Below are positions 18,265-27,469 of a stretch of 64,000 nucleotides of DNA, in pieces. Below the pieces are notes generated by a model that worked only from the letters and a program-made list of their open reading frames with translations, was not told where the DNA came from and made no database searches. The position numbers were made by a program, and so were the translations under genes. How positions within the stretch are numbered: position 1 is the stretch's first letter; every line of letters starts with the position of its first letter. Source of the DNA: Spartobacteria bacterium (GTDB taxonomy: Bacteria > Verrucomicrobiota > Verrucomicrobiia > Chthoniobacterales > UBA6821); the NCBI GenBank assembly GCA_947471565.1, contig CANIVT010000001.1, positions 346,753-410,752 on the forward strand. Direction: 5' to 3'.

Positions 18265-18708
18265 TTACTCTTTCAGCGGATTGATCACCTCAATCTCCTC
18301 AAACTGAAGAAAATCCGTATCAGCCGTGTAGATCACACGAATCCCGTGCTCCCTCATCAGCACCGCGGTCCGGATGTCAAAAAAGAGATTGCCGACGGGA
18401 GCGTGCAAACCCTTCATCACACGTGACAAATTCTGCAGATGATTGGGTCCAGCACTGATCATACTCAAAGACGGAACATCCAAGACAGCGTGCAGGAACG
18501 CGATGGCCTCGCTTGCCTGAAGCGGCCTTGGGAAGACCCTCGCATGAGTCGAGACCCTCAGAAACTCATAGAAAATACCCTCCGTCAGAAACCACTGACC
18601 TCGAGATCCCCTGATCGTTTCCAAAAAATTACGGGCCCTGTCGTTCTCCGGGCAATCGCCGTTCGCGGCATACAGCAGGATATTGGTGTCGATGACTCCG
18701 CTTTTCAT
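18265..18708 (-). CDS. vapC: PIN-domain toxin, VapC type
   Basis: A 147-residue predicted endoribonuclease toxin. PIN-domain acidic residues are present: Asp7 (VIDTNILLY), Glu48 (FYEFLR), Asp111 (LFFDIRTAVL) and Asp130/Asp132 (YTADTDF). It overlaps the upstream antitoxin gene by 4 bp, the usual VapBC layout with the antitoxin first. RNA target unknown. Confidence 0.85.
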   Translation of the reverse strand: MKSGVIDTNILLYAANGDCPENDRARNFLETIRGSRGQWFLTEGIFYEFLRVSTHARVFPRPLQASEAIAFLHAVLDVPSLSMISAGPNHLQNLSRVMKGLHAPVGNLFFDIRTAVLMREHGIRVIYTADTDFLQFEEIEVINPLKE

Positions 18709-18935
18709 TTCTCCATGAGGACTTCCAAGGCATCACGATCGGCGAGATTCACGGTAGGTCGCCCCATGGAGAAACTCGGCAGCGGTTCGGATTTGCGTAT
18801 TTTCCTCCGACAACCCAGCAAACCAAGGCGTAGAAACTCATTGGCCAAATCGGACATGTCCCGTCCCTCGGCGTGTGCTTCCTCACGGATTCCCTCAAGA
18901 ATGGCATCTTCAAGCACCAGCGTTGTTCTCTTCAT
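18705..18935 (-). CDS. vapB: Ribbon-helix-helix antitoxin, VapB type
   Basis: About 76 residues if started at MKRTTLVLEDA (18935); an in-frame ATG 12 bp upstream (18947) is also possible. The N-terminus RTTLVLEDAILEGIREEAHAEGRDMSDLANEFLRLGL is a ribbon-helix-helix DNA-binding domain; the C-terminal part would contact the toxin. Overlap with vapC indicates coupled translation. A palindrome at 18958-18967 is a probable operator. Confidence 0.78.
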   Translation of the reverse strand: MKRTTLVLEDAILEGIREEAHAEGRDMSDLANEFLRLGLLGCRRKIRKSEPLPSFSMGRPTVNLADRDALEVLMEK

Positions 18936-18940
18936 ACATT

Positions 18941-18967
18941 CATACATACGTCATAAACATACGTATG
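18941..18967. promoter_or_regulatory. Candidate operator of the vapBC-type pair
   Basis: The perfect palindrome CATACGTATG (18958-18967) lies 23 bp upstream of the antitoxin start, and a partial copy CATACATACG (18941-18950) sits next to it. Repeated short palindromes before ribbon-helix-helix antitoxins are usual autoregulatory sites. Inference from position and symmetry. Confidence 0.5.
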
Positions 18968-19167
18968 CAAGGAACGAATTCTCCGTCAGCCTTACAGAGG
19001 TCTGACGCCATCGCCTCTCGGAACCCGTGGCTGCCTACGGGCTGTCATTCAATCAGCGTCTTCCGCTCCGCTGCTCAGCGATTGGGTTCAGATTGCAAAT
19101 TTCAGGTTTCGGATTTCATCGCCCCATGACTCTTGCCGCACCACATTCGCATCCCTAGATTGATACA

Positions 19168-22100
19168 ATGTCCCTGACGCCCTTCGTCCACTTGCATGTG
19201 CACAGCCAGTACTCGTTGCTGGATGGTGCCATCCGGATGAAGCATCTCGTCAAGAGGGCCAAGGAACTCGGGATGCCCTCCATTGCGCTCACCGACCACG
19301 GGGTGCTTTACGGGGCGGTTGAGTTCTACCAGGAGGCCGAGAAGGCGGGGATCAAGCCGATCATTGGTTGCGAGGCCTACGTGGCCCCCGGCTCGATGCT
19401 TGACCGGAAATCAGCACATGGAGGCAAGGATGCGGCCCATCACCTGACCCTCCTCGCAGCGGACGACGAGGGCTACCGCAACCTCGTCAAGATCACCACG
19501 GCCGCCCACCTCGAGGGCTTCTATTACAAGCCCCGCGTGGACCGGGAATTCCTCGCCTCCCATGCCAAGGGGCTCATCGCCCTGAGCGGATGCCTCAAAA
19601 GCGAGGTCAACACGGCTCTGACCGACGGTAAGACCGATCTCGCGCGGGATCATGCCGCCGCCTACCGCGACATCTTTGGAGCAGAGAACTTCTTCATCGA
19701 ACTGGCCGACCACGGCATCGAGCAGCAGCGGCGAAACCGGTCGGGCCTCATCACCATCGCCGACGACCTCGGACTTGGACTCGTCGCGACCAACGACGTT
19801 CACTTCCTAGAAAGAGCCCACCATGAGGCCCATGACGTGATGATCTGTATCGGGACGGGATCCATGATCCATGACGAGAAGCGGATGCGCTACGTCCCCG
19901 AGCTTTATCTCAAGAGCGGCGAGGAAATGGCCACCCTCTTTGCTGATCGTCCCGACGCGATCAGCAACACGCTCGCCATCGCCGAGCGCTGCCATGCGAA
20001 GCTGGAATTCGGTAAGTCAAAATACCCCGACTACACCCCGCCGGAGGGAAAAACCCGCGAGGGTTATCTCCAGGAACTCTGCGAGGAGGGTTTGCTCAAG
20101 CGCTTTGGCGAGCGCGCCGGCACGGATCCTGATCTGCGGCAACGCCTCGATTTCGAGCTCTCGGTTCTACTGAAAACAGGCTTCACGAGCTACTTCCTGA
20201 TCGTCTGGGATTTCATTAACTACGCGAAGTCGCGCGGCATCCCCGTCGGTCCCGGCCGTGGATCGGCGGCAGGCTCGCTCGTTGCCTACGTGCTCGGCAT
20301 CACCGACCTCGATCCCTTGCGCTACGGACTGCTCTTCGAGCGCTTCCTCAATCCCGACCGCATCAGCCCTCCCGATATCGACGTCGACTTCTGTCCTAAC
20401 CGCCGCGGCGAGGTGATCGACTATGTCCGCGACAAGTACGGTGAGCGCGCCGTCTCGCAGATCATCACCTTCGGCACGCTCGGCGCGAAGAGCGTGGTGC
20501 GGGACGTTGGCCGCGTGCTTGGCTGGAGCTACGGGGACGCGGACCGGATCGCCAAGATGATCCCCAACGAGCTCAACATCACGCTCAACGGCAAGACCGA
20601 CAAGGAGGGCAAGCATGAGCCCGGGGCCATCGAAAAGAACCCCGAGCTGAAAAAGGCCGTCGAGGAGGAACCCTCCACGGGCCAACTCTGGGGCTACGCC
20701 TCCCTGCTCGAGGGACTTTCCCGCAACAGCGGCGTGCACGCGGCGGGGGTTGTCATCGGCGACCGCGACCTCTCGGAATACATCCCCCTCGCCCGCGCCA
20801 ACGACGGCAGCATCGTGACCCAGTACGCCATGGGGCCGCTGACAGACCTCGGGCTTCTCAAGATGGACTTCCTGGGTCTGAAGAACCTGACCGTCATCGA
20901 CGACGCGTCGAAGCTCATTCGCAGGCACACACCGGACTTCGACATAGCTCGCATCCCGATGGACGACACAGCCACTTTCGACCTGCTGAACCGTGGCGAG
21001 ACCATCGGTATCTTCCAATTGGAGTCCGGCGGCATGACCGCGACCGCCAAGCGTTTCCAGATCAGCCGCTTCGAGGACATCATCGCCCTCATCGCGCTCT
21101 ACCGACCGGGCCCGATGCAGTTCATCGACGACTACATCGAGCGCAAGCGCGGCACCAAGAAGATCGAATACGCCCACCCGCTGCTTGAGAAAATCTGCTC
21201 CGAAACCTACGGCATCATCGTCTATCAGGAGCAGGTGCAGCAGGCCGCGAGTGCCCTCGCCGGCTACACGCTGGGACAGGCAGACCTTCTCCGACGCGCC
21301 ATGGGAAAGAAGGACATGGAGAAGATGAAGAAGGAGCGCGAGGTCTTCGTCGAGGGTTGCGACCGGGTGAACAAAATTCCGGCCAAACAGGCCAACGCCA
21401 TCTTCGACTTCCTCGAGAAATTCGCGCAGTACGGCTTTAACAAAAGTCACAGCGCAGCCTACGGTCTCGTTTCCTACCAGACGGCTTACCTCAAGGCCAA
21501 CCACCCCGTTGAATTCATGGCGGGACTGCTCGGCAACGAGGTCAACAACACCGACAAGATCTCCATCTTCGTCGCCGAGTGCGCCCGCATGGGGATCACG
21601 ATCCTCCCCCCCGACATCAACCGAAGCGCCCTCACCTTCCTCCCCGAGGAATACCCGGGCGGACGGGCGATCCGGTTCGGCCTTGCGGCCATCAAGAACG
21701 TCGGTGAAGCCGCCATGGCCTCGGCCGTTGCCGAGCGCGAGAAAAACGGCCCCTTCACCTCGCTGGAGGACTTCTGCTCACGGCTTGATTCCAAGACGGT
21801 GAACAAGAAAATCCTTGAGAGCCTTGTGCGGGCGGGTGCCTTCGACTGGGACGGACGTCACCGCGCATCGCTCGACGCCGCGATCGAGGGAGCCATCGGG
21901 GCAGCCGCCTCCGTCCAGCGAGACCGGGCCAGCGGACAGGTCTCGTTCTTTGACAGCTTTGCCGACCTCACCCCAGCCCCGGCCAAGGACGCGGAGGATC
22001 ACAGGGTCCCTCCGTGGACACGCGCCGAGGTGCTTGCCCACGAAAAGGAACTGCTCGGCTTCTACGTCACAGGCCACCCCCTCGATGATTACCGAGGCAG

Positions 22101-22635
22101 CCTGGAGGCGGGCTCCTACGGCACGACCGCCGAGGCCCAAGCCGTGACCGAGAAGGAAAGCCTCCGCCTCGCCGGCCTCCTGATCTCGGTGGAGAAGAAA
22201 TATACCAAGAAGGACGGCCGCCCCTTCGGCGTCATGACCCTTGAGGACGACTCGGGGACGCTCGAGTTCACCGCTTGGGACGAATCCTTTTCCAAGCACG
22301 AGGAGATCCTGAAACCGGGGGCCGTGATCTCCTGTACCATGCGCGTCACCCCCAACGAAGGCGGTGTCCGCGCCATCGGCAGCGATTTCAAAGCCCTTCA
22401 GCCCAAAGCATCGAAAAAGCCCCTCCGCCTCCGGATCGACCGCACCAAGCTCACCGAGGCTGATCTGCCGCTGATTGTGGAAGCCATCCGCAAGATCCCC
22501 GGCAAGCGCCGCCTGATCCTCGAGGTGGTCACCCCCTCTGGCACGGCTTTCCCCCTCCAACTAGGGGAGGCATTCACGTTTGGTGACGAACAGGCCCTGA
22601 GAGGTTCCCTGGATCCTTGGCTGAAACGGGGATAG
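19168..22635 (+). CDS. dnaE: DNA polymerase III alpha subunit
   Basis: Replicative polymerase, 1155 residues. The PHP domain comes first ([20 protein letters not shown] at about 9-28 and [15 protein letters not shown]). The palm contains [21 protein letters not shown] and the catalytic aspartates Asp403 and Asp405 in [34 protein letters not shown] marks the C-terminal fingers region, then helix-hairpin-helix and OB-fold parts ([29 protein letters not shown]). Length fits DnaE1. No neighbour is replication-related; it stands alone between a toxin-antitoxin pair and a convergent operon. Confidence 0.97.
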   Translation: MSLTPFVHLHVHSQYSLLDGAIRMKHLVKRAKELGMPSIALTDHGVLYGAVEFYQEAEKAGIKPIIGCEAYVAPGSMLDRKSAHGGKDAAHHLTLLAADDEGYRNLVKITTAAHLEGFYYKPRVDREFLASHAKGLIALSGCLKSEVNTALTDGKTDLARDHAAAYRDIFGAENFFIELADHGIEQQRRNRSGLITIADDLGLGLVATNDVHFLERAHHEAHDVMICIGTGSMIHDEKRMRYVPELYLKSGEEMATLFADRPDAISNTLAIAERCHAKLEFGKSKYPDYTPPEGKTREGYLQELCEEGLLKRFGERAGTDPDLRQRLDFELSVLLKTGFTSYFLIVWDFINYAKSRGIPVGPGRGSAAGSLVAYVLGITDLDPLRYGLLFERFLNPDRISPPDIDVDFCPNRRGEVIDYVRDKYGERAVSQIITFGTLGAKSVVRDVGRVLGWSYGDADRIAKMIPNELNITLNGKTDKEGKHEPGAIEKNPELKKAVEEEPSTGQLWGYASLLEGLSRNSGVHAAGVVIGDRDLSEYIPLARANDGSIVTQYAMGPLTDLGLLKMDFLGLKNLTVIDDASKLIRRHTPDFDIARIPMDDTATFDLLNRGETIGIFQLESGGMTATAKRFQISRFEDIIALIALYRPGPMQFIDDYIERKRGTKKIEYAHPLLEKICSETYGIIVYQEQVQQAASALAGYTLGQADLLRRAMGKKDMEKMKKEREVFVEGCDRVNKIPAKQANAIFDFLEKFAQYGFNKSHSAAYGLVSYQTAYLKANHPVEFMAGLLGNEVNNTDKISIFVAECARMGITILPPDINRSALTFLPEEYPGGRAIRFGLAAIKNVGEAAMASAVAEREKNGPFTSLEDFCSRLDSKTVNKKILESLVRAGAFDWDGRHRASLDAAIEGAIGAAASVQRDRASGQVSFFDSFADLTPAPAKDAEDHRVPPWTRAEVLAHEKELLGFYVTGHPLDDYRGSLEAGSYGTTAEAQAVTEKESLRLAGLLISVEKKYTKKDGRPFGVMTLEDDSGTLEFTAWDESFSKHEEILKPGAVISCTMRVTPNEGGVRAIGSDFKALQPKASKKPLRLRIDRTKLTEADLPLIVEAIRKIPGKRRLILEVVTPSGTAFPLQLGEAFTFGDEQALRGSLDPWLKRG

Positions 22636-22813
22636 CAGGGACAGTACCCTTTCCCAAGTCCACCTACTGCGACCTAGTGTTGATTTGGCGGGAGCGAATG
22701 TCCCACTGGTGAACGGCCGATACGAAGTTGAACGCAGTCGCAAAGCGGATCGACCTCTTCACCTGACTCCGGCTGCATGCCCAGAGGTCACTCTACGGAA
22801 CCACCGCTCTTTT

Positions 22814-24670
22814 CTAGAAAATCCCGCGGTCGCGGATGATCTTCAATGCAAACAAGAGTCCCACACCGATGATCCAAGTCTGCCATTTCATCCAAAACGG
22901 GCGGGTATCAGGCACTGCGACCTGAATGACCCCCTGGGCGATAGGCCTGCTATCTCCCCAGACACTCACCTGAACGGAGTGGATTCCGGGAAAGGCTCCT
23001 TTCAGCAGGATGCTCACCCGATTGGCCTTTTCAAGAACCCGGAACCCGGTGATCTCATTCTGCTCAACTTTGATGGACCCCTCGCTTTCCATGGAGGGAT
23101 CCGAGTTTCTTTTTTCCATCCTCTGTTGAAATTTCTCGATGGAGGACATGTCCGGAAGGATTTCGTGAAGGGTGATCTTTTTTGAGCCGGCGACCGTTGG
23201 GAAAAAAATCTCCACCGTCTTCTTTCCAGAAAGGCCTGAGTGAACGGAGTATGAAAGCCCCTCGATGGATGGCACGGTGACGGCCTGATCGCTGGGTAAT
23301 ACCCGGGAGGAATCCTCCTGGGCCACAGGACGCGGGATCACAGTTTCGGGAACTGGATTGGGAGTCGGCTTGGGTTCCAAAGCCCTCACTGTGATATTCC
23401 AAGTAAGGGTTTGTGGCGATGACACGCCATCATGAACATGAAGACTGACAGGACAAGATCCCGGAACTGAGGGAATCAAGGTGTATGAAATGGTTTCCCT
23501 TCCTCCGGGAGGCAGTTGCAACGCACGATCCACCTGAGTCCCCCCTCCCGACTTGCTTTCAACCCTCCAGCGAACCTCCCTCGGGGTGTTACCAGGATTC
23601 ATGATTCTAAACCCGAGGAGAATTTCATCCCCGCTCCTGACAGAAGGTAGAGAATCGCCCGTCGTCTTTTCCACTAGTAGGACGGGTATCCTGGGCGGCG
23701 GCGGGATCTCCAGGGTCGTCGCCCCATCCGACACGGTCACCCCCTGCGACGGGAAGCCCGGCACATCCCCTTTTTCGGTGGCCTGGAGTGCAACGGTGCG
23801 GATTTCCCGGGGGGCGAGCATCAGTTCCCCGGGAAGCCCCCACGATGCGGCATTACCGAGCCATACCCGGAGCTTCTTGGTGGAGGCATTGAGAATCTCA
23901 GAACGCTCGGGCGACACCTGCCTGAGCGAGAACCTACGACGGGCAGTTCCGGCCACTTGGACAGGTTGTGCTCCAAGGAATGGAGCAGTGGAGAGTTCTC
24001 CGGAAATCGTACCTTCCGACGAAGGGGCAAACTCGATCGGCACAGCTGTCTCTTCTCCCTCAGCAAGCCGAAACGATGCCCCCTCGGGAGCCTTCACGCT
24101 GGCAGGCAGGACAAGCATTCCGACCGCTGATGTCCCACCATCGTTCCTGAGGATCACGTTCCTTCGGAGCGATTCCCCCACCATGGCGTTTCCGAAATCA
24201 ATTCGCTGCGGGTTCAAGGATAGCTGGGGCGGGGACGGGATGATCGAGATGGAGACTTTGGCCCGATCGGAACGGGATCTTCCGGGCGCCTGACAACGGA
24301 AGATAAAAAAATCCTCGTTGATTCCCTTCCCTCCCCCGTTTGTGTAATAAATCCCCCATGACCCATCCGATCCCAAGCAGGGTGACGAGAGCGTGCCGGC
24401 AGAGGGAGGAGTCACGATTTCAAACCGAAACATCGGATCACCTGATGGAATGACGGGAAGACGGATCCAGACCTTTCCCTGTCGGGAAACCGATGAGGAG
24501 GTGTCACGGACAGTGACAGGACGATAGCTGGAAAGATCCACCCTCTTGGGGGACGCCCCGAGGGAAAAGGAGAAGAGAAAAAAAAGGAAAAGACCTACTG
24601 ATCGGGACGTGATCAGGGGCCTCCCAAGACAAGGGCAGGTGGAACGCACCCGATCAGTCAACGAGGGCAT
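22814..24670 (-). CDS. Large membrane-anchored Ig-like repeat protein
   Basis: A protein of about 618 residues from MPSLTDRVRS (24670, 4 bp past the upstream stop). An N-terminal signal or anchor segment (VGLFLFFLFSFSLGA) is followed by several beta-sandwich units. One reads LSLNPQRIDFGNAMVGESLRRNVILRNDGG, the abnormal-spindle/choice-of-anchor-D type Ig fold. Others have GDEILLGFRIMNPGNTPREVRWRVES and GVHSVQV-like strands. A Pro-rich linker precedes the last domain, and a C-terminal membrane helix (WQTWIIGVGLLFALKII) is followed by a short basic tail. It is the last gene of a three-gene operon with a pseudopilin and an Asn/Thr-rich secreted protein. Surface or periplasmic exposure is likely; function unknown. 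Confidence 0.65.
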   Translation of the reverse strand: MPSLTDRVRSTCPCLGRPLITSRSVGLFLFFLFSFSLGASPKRVDLSSYRPVTVRDTSSSVSRQGKVWIRLPVIPSGDPMFRFEIVTPPSAGTLSSPCLGSDGSWGIYYTNGGGKGINEDFFIFRCQAPGRSRSDRAKVSISIIPSPPQLSLNPQRIDFGNAMVGESLRRNVILRNDGGTSAVGMLVLPASVKAPEGASFRLAEGEETAVPIEFAPSSEGTISGELSTAPFLGAQPVQVAGTARRRFSLRQVSPERSEILNASTKKLRVWLGNAASWGLPGELMLAPREIRTVALQATEKGDVPGFPSQGVTVSDGATTLEIPPPPRIPVLLVEKTTGDSLPSVRSGDEILLGFRIMNPGNTPREVRWRVESKSGGGTQVDRALQLPPGGRETISYTLIPSVPGSCPVSLHVHDGVSSPQTLTWNITVRALEPKPTPNPVPETVIPRPVAQEDSSRVLPSDQAVTVPSIEGLSYSVHSGLSGKKTVEIFFPTVAGSKKITLHEILPDMSSIEKFQQRMEKRNSDPSMESEGSIKVEQNEITGFRVLEKANRVSILLKGAFPGIHSVQVSVWGDSRPIAQGVIQVAVPDTRPFWMKWQTWIIGVGLLFALKIIRDRGIF

Positions 24671-24674
24671 GAAA

Positions 24675-25256
24675 TCAGGGCGAATGATCCGGAAAGCCTC
24701 CTCCCGGCATTGTCCCACCTTTGGGGGAGACCGGAGGAACAGCCGTTACGGATCCGTCTCCGAGGATCATCTGCGCTCCGTTCCCGTGGACATTGGCGAT
24801 CTCTGTGAACCACGGCATCCAGGGCCAGCGCGTCGGCGTCGAGGGAGTGGCGTCAAAAAGCATCGGTAGATAACTGATCAAGTGCGCCTGTGCCACTGAA
24901 TTGGAACTGTTGCGAATCATGCGGGAGATTGTGGGGCAGTTCCAGTCCCTAGCAGTCAGCCCAAGGCTATTGGAGCCATAGGAAAGCCACCACTGCTGCT
25001 CCTCGACGCTCCCAATCCGGATATTGGTGGGAAGCTGGGGCCATGCCTCGTGATCGATCACCACATGGTCGTGAAACACGACATAGAGATTTTTGAGTCG
25101 CTCGGTGCAAATCACACCCTGCGCACGATTGAAGAGCGATGTGGCATTCGGAAACAACAGAACCATCAGAATGCCGAGGATCCCCACGACCACAATCACC
25201 TCGGTCAGGGTAAAGGCCCGAGGCCGCGAACGGGAGGAATCCCCGAGCCACTCCAT
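24675..25256 (-). CDS. Type IV pilin-like (pseudopilin) protein
   Basis: A 193-residue protein with a class III signal: a short basic leader ending in RA, then the prepilin hydrophobic helix FTLTEVIVVVGILGILMVLLFP with Glu at position 5 of the mature protein. The C-terminus has a short variable domain ending near GNGAQMILGDGSVTAVPP, like the H-x-DG pilin-like proteins abundant in Planctomycetes and Verrucomicrobia. Translation is coupled to the upstream gene (TGATG junction). A prepilin peptidase and the PilB/PilT motors elsewhere could act on it, but that is inference. Confidence 0.82.
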   Translation of the reverse strand: MEWLGDSSRSRPRAFTLTEVIVVVGILGILMVLLFPNATSLFNRAQGVICTERLKNLYVVFHDHVVIDHEAWPQLPTNIRIGSVEEQQWWLSYGSNSLGLTARDWNCPTISRMIRNSSNSVAQAHLISYLPMLFDATPSTPTRWPWMPWFTEIANVHGNGAQMILGDGSVTAVPPVSPKGGTMPGGGFPDHSP

Positions 25257-26098
25257 CAGTAAATCTGGGAGGTGGAGCTGCTAACCCTGGTACCTTGAAC
25301 CGAGAAAGGAATCTGAATCACGCCAGCTTGTCCGTTGGCTTGATTAATCGGCGAAGGATCCGTGGGGGCGCCGGATTGACCGAGACTGACCGCCCCGTTG
25401 CCGTAGAATACCTGATTGGGGTATTTGTTTTGCAGATTCGCATTCCAATAGCCGTCATAGTAGTTGTAGCCACCATTGAGGCCATAAGAAGATAGGGAAT
25501 TGTTAGTTCTTATGATATTTGTTGAGATTACAGTATTTGTAATCCCAATATTAGTTGTGTATGTAACCCCCGCGTCAGCAGACACAATATTGGTGACTGT
25601 TACCGAATTTGTTACAAGAACATTAGTCATGAAAACAACGGGATTGGTGTTAGTCTGGCCCGGATTCCATACGGCACCACCTGCTTTGTAAGTATAAAAC
25701 ACCGAACCGATCTGGTTTCCTCCCGGATCCAGTACCGAAAAGGCGGGGCCGTTGTAACTGGATCCGTTGTAGTAGAGGGAGACGAATCCAGGAGTTCCGG
25801 TCCCCGGGTTGGTCTGTCCCGGTTGAACGGTATTGGAGCTGCCTCCATTGAGCATATTCCATCCTGAACTCGGATAGAGACCATCGGCAAAGACACTGAA
25901 CTGGGTCACTCCCATGAGATTCTGACCGCGCATGATGGCGGTGTATGTCCCAGAATTATTGAAAAATGTTCCGTTCTGGGAGAAGGGGTTTCCGCTCTTG
26001 TTGGAGGAACCCGCACGAACCTGTGAGGAACCGAAGATCACGAGGCCCGCCGCAATCAGGGCAAGGGCTCCAAGGGAGGAAAAATTGGGGGTACGCAT
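25256..26098 (-). CDS. Secreted Asn/Thr/Gly-rich protein, unknown
   Basis: A 280-residue protein with a signal peptide ending at about residue 29 (SSQVRA). The mature part is low in charged residues and rich in Asn, Thr, Ser, Gly and Tyr. Residues about 155-200 hold an irregular repeat of Thr-Asn pairs with hydrophobic residues between them (TNVLVTNSVTVTNIV, TTNIGITNTVISTNIIRTN), suggesting alternating beta strands. The DNA coding this part (about 25490-25640) is clearly more AT-rich than its surroundings. It is the first gene of the operon with the pseudopilin. No known domain recognised; a surface fibre or matrix component is possible. Confidence 0.6.
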   Translation of the reverse strand: MRTPNFSSLGALALIAAGLVIFGSSQVRAGSSNKSGNPFSQNGTFFNNSGTYTAIMRGQNLMGVTQFSVFADGLYPSSGWNMLNGGSSNTVQPGQTNPGTGTPGFVSLYYNGSSYNGPAFSVLDPGGNQIGSVFYTYKAGGAVWNPGQTNTNPVVFMTNVLVTNSVTVTNIVSADAGVTYTTNIGITNTVISTNIIRTNNSLSSYGLNGGYNYYDGYWNANLQNKYPNQVFYGNGAVSLGQSGAPTDPSPINQANGQAGVIQIPFSVQGTRVSSSTSQIY

Positions 26099-26224
26099 AA
26101 AAAAAATGGAGTTCTATAAAAGGGGATTTTGGAGGTCAAAGTCAATCCGAAAGCATCGCTTCTGAAAGAAGAATCGTGACGGCATCAGCACTCCGGTTTC
26201 AGATAGTCTTTTTTACGCCTTCCG

Positions 26225-27211
26225 ATGTCCGATCTCCTCCAGAATTACCACTATGATCTCCCGCCGGATCTGATTGCCGATCGTCCCGCCACAAGGCGTG
26301 AGGAGTCGCGGATGCTGGTGCTGGATCGAGGGAGTGGTAAAATCCTGCACCGCGGGTTTCGAGATCTCCCGGAATACCTCACCCCGTCGGATCTGCTCGT
26401 CCTCAATGACAGCCGGGTGATTCCCGCCCGCCTGCACGATCCTTCCGGGAAAATCGAGATTCTGCTTCTGGTGCAACGCTCCCCCACTCTCTGGACGGCC
26501 ATGGTCCGTCCCGGGAAGAAGATGCGGGTTGGAGACCATGCCGAGGTGGCCGCCACAACGGCCAAGGTTAAGGAGGTACTTGAAGACGGCACCCGTCTGC
26601 TAGAGTTCGCCAAGGAGCCGGATCTCAATCGTTACGGGGAGATGCCGATTCCACCCTATTTCCATCGACCTGCCGATGACCAGGACAAGGAGCGCTACCA
26701 GACGGTCTATGCCCGGGATCCAGGCTCGGTGGCGGCACCCACGGCGGGGCTCCACTTCACTACGAAAATCCTGGCCGGACTGAATCATGCGTTTGTCACT
26801 CTCCATGTCGGTGCGGGTACATTCCAACCCGTGAAGCATGATGACCTTTCGCTCCATCGGATGCACTCCGAGCACTACACCCTTCCGGAGGAAACGGCCC
26901 GACGGATCAATGAGACCAAGGCTGCGGCAGGACGCGTCGTCGCCGTCGGCACCACCACGACACGTGTGCTGGAGTCACAACCCCCAGGCCCTCTCTCCGC
27001 GAGAAGCGGATCAACGGATATCTTCATCCGTCCGCCGTATGAGTTCCAACGGGTCGACGCCCTGTTGACGAACTTTCACCTGCCGGGCTCGACCCTGCTC
27101 ATGCTCGTGAGCGCAATGGCTGGCCGGGAAAGGATCCTAGCCGCCTATGAGGAAGCCGTGAGGGAGCGATACCGATTCTTCAGCTACGGGGACTGCATGC
27201 TGATCGTGTGA
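26225..27211 (+). CDS. queA: S-adenosylmethionine:tRNA ribosyltransferase-isomerase QueA
   Basis: Adds the epoxycyclopentane moiety to preQ1 in tRNA during queuosine synthesis. Full-length family match (328 residues): YHYDLPPDLIADRPATRREESRMLVLDR, DLLVLNDSRVIPARL, IPPYFHRPADDQDKERYQTVYARDPGSVAAPTAGLHFT, VTLHVGAGTFQPV, and LTNFHLPGSTLLMLVSAMAGRE. The queuosine partner tgt is encoded on the opposite strand about 2.3 kb downstream. Confidence 0.97.
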   Translation: MSDLLQNYHYDLPPDLIADRPATRREESRMLVLDRGSGKILHRGFRDLPEYLTPSDLLVLNDSRVIPARLHDPSGKIEILLLVQRSPTLWTAMVRPGKKMRVGDHAEVAATTAKVKEVLEDGTRLLEFAKEPDLNRYGEMPIPPYFHRPADDQDKERYQTVYARDPGSVAAPTAGLHFTTKILAGLNHAFVTLHVGAGTFQPVKHDDLSLHRMHSEHYTLPEETARRINETKAAAGRVVAVGTTTTRVLESQPPGPLSARSGSTDIFIRPPYEFQRVDALLTNFHLPGSTLLMLVSAMAGRERILAAYEEAVRERYRFFSYGDCMLIV

Positions 27212-27223
27212 GATCCCGAAAGC

Positions 27224-27404
27224 TCACGCGAACCCGCGGAGAGCGCGGAGGGATTGTGAATCTGAAAATCAGGAAGCGGGAAAACAACTGCTTGGAGGAC
27301 GTTGCTTCTTGAGAGCAAGCAGACCCTGAATTTCTCCTCTTTGTTTTCCTGTTTTCAGATTTTCCCAAGGCCTTTTCCCCTCCGCGGCCCCCGCGCCTCC
27401 GCGT
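27224..27404. repeat. Gene-free GC-rich inverted-repeat element (copy 1)
   Basis: Outer arms: 27224-27253 (TCACGCGAACCCGCGG, then AGAGCGCGGAGGGA) and 27378-27404, which when reversed reads ACGCGGAGGCGCGGGG and so on; 21 of 27 positions match. Inside lies a second inverted repeat (27259-27287 with 27341-27361, one 8-nt gap) and a third around GCTTG 27290-27294 / CAAGC 27316-27320. The whole segment can fold as one long nested hairpin. The outer arms match those around the GxxExxY gene (29042-29541) and at 62471-62699. No coding frame is seen. Confidence 0.65.
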
Positions 27405-27423
27405 AAAATTCCCCGCTTTTAAT

Positions 27424-27466
27424 TCAGTTTTTTCTTCAGCCTTTCACCTTTAGCCTTCAGCCTTTT
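27424..27466. repeat. Pyrimidine-rich CAGCCTTT-type short tandem repeat
   Basis: An irregular series of CTTCAGCC / CTTTCACC / CTTTAGCC / CTTCAGCC units directly upstream of the ATG of the HD-domain gene at 27470. Similar GCTGAAGG units in the other orientation occur at 30706-30735 and 58601-58632. No function is known; such tracts fill intergenic space in this genome. Confidence 0.5.
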
Positions 27467-27469
27467 CCG

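Noticed and set aside
20167..21504. A 445-codon minus-strand frame inside dnaE
   Set aside because: Shadow of dnaE codon bias; no motif and no start signal.
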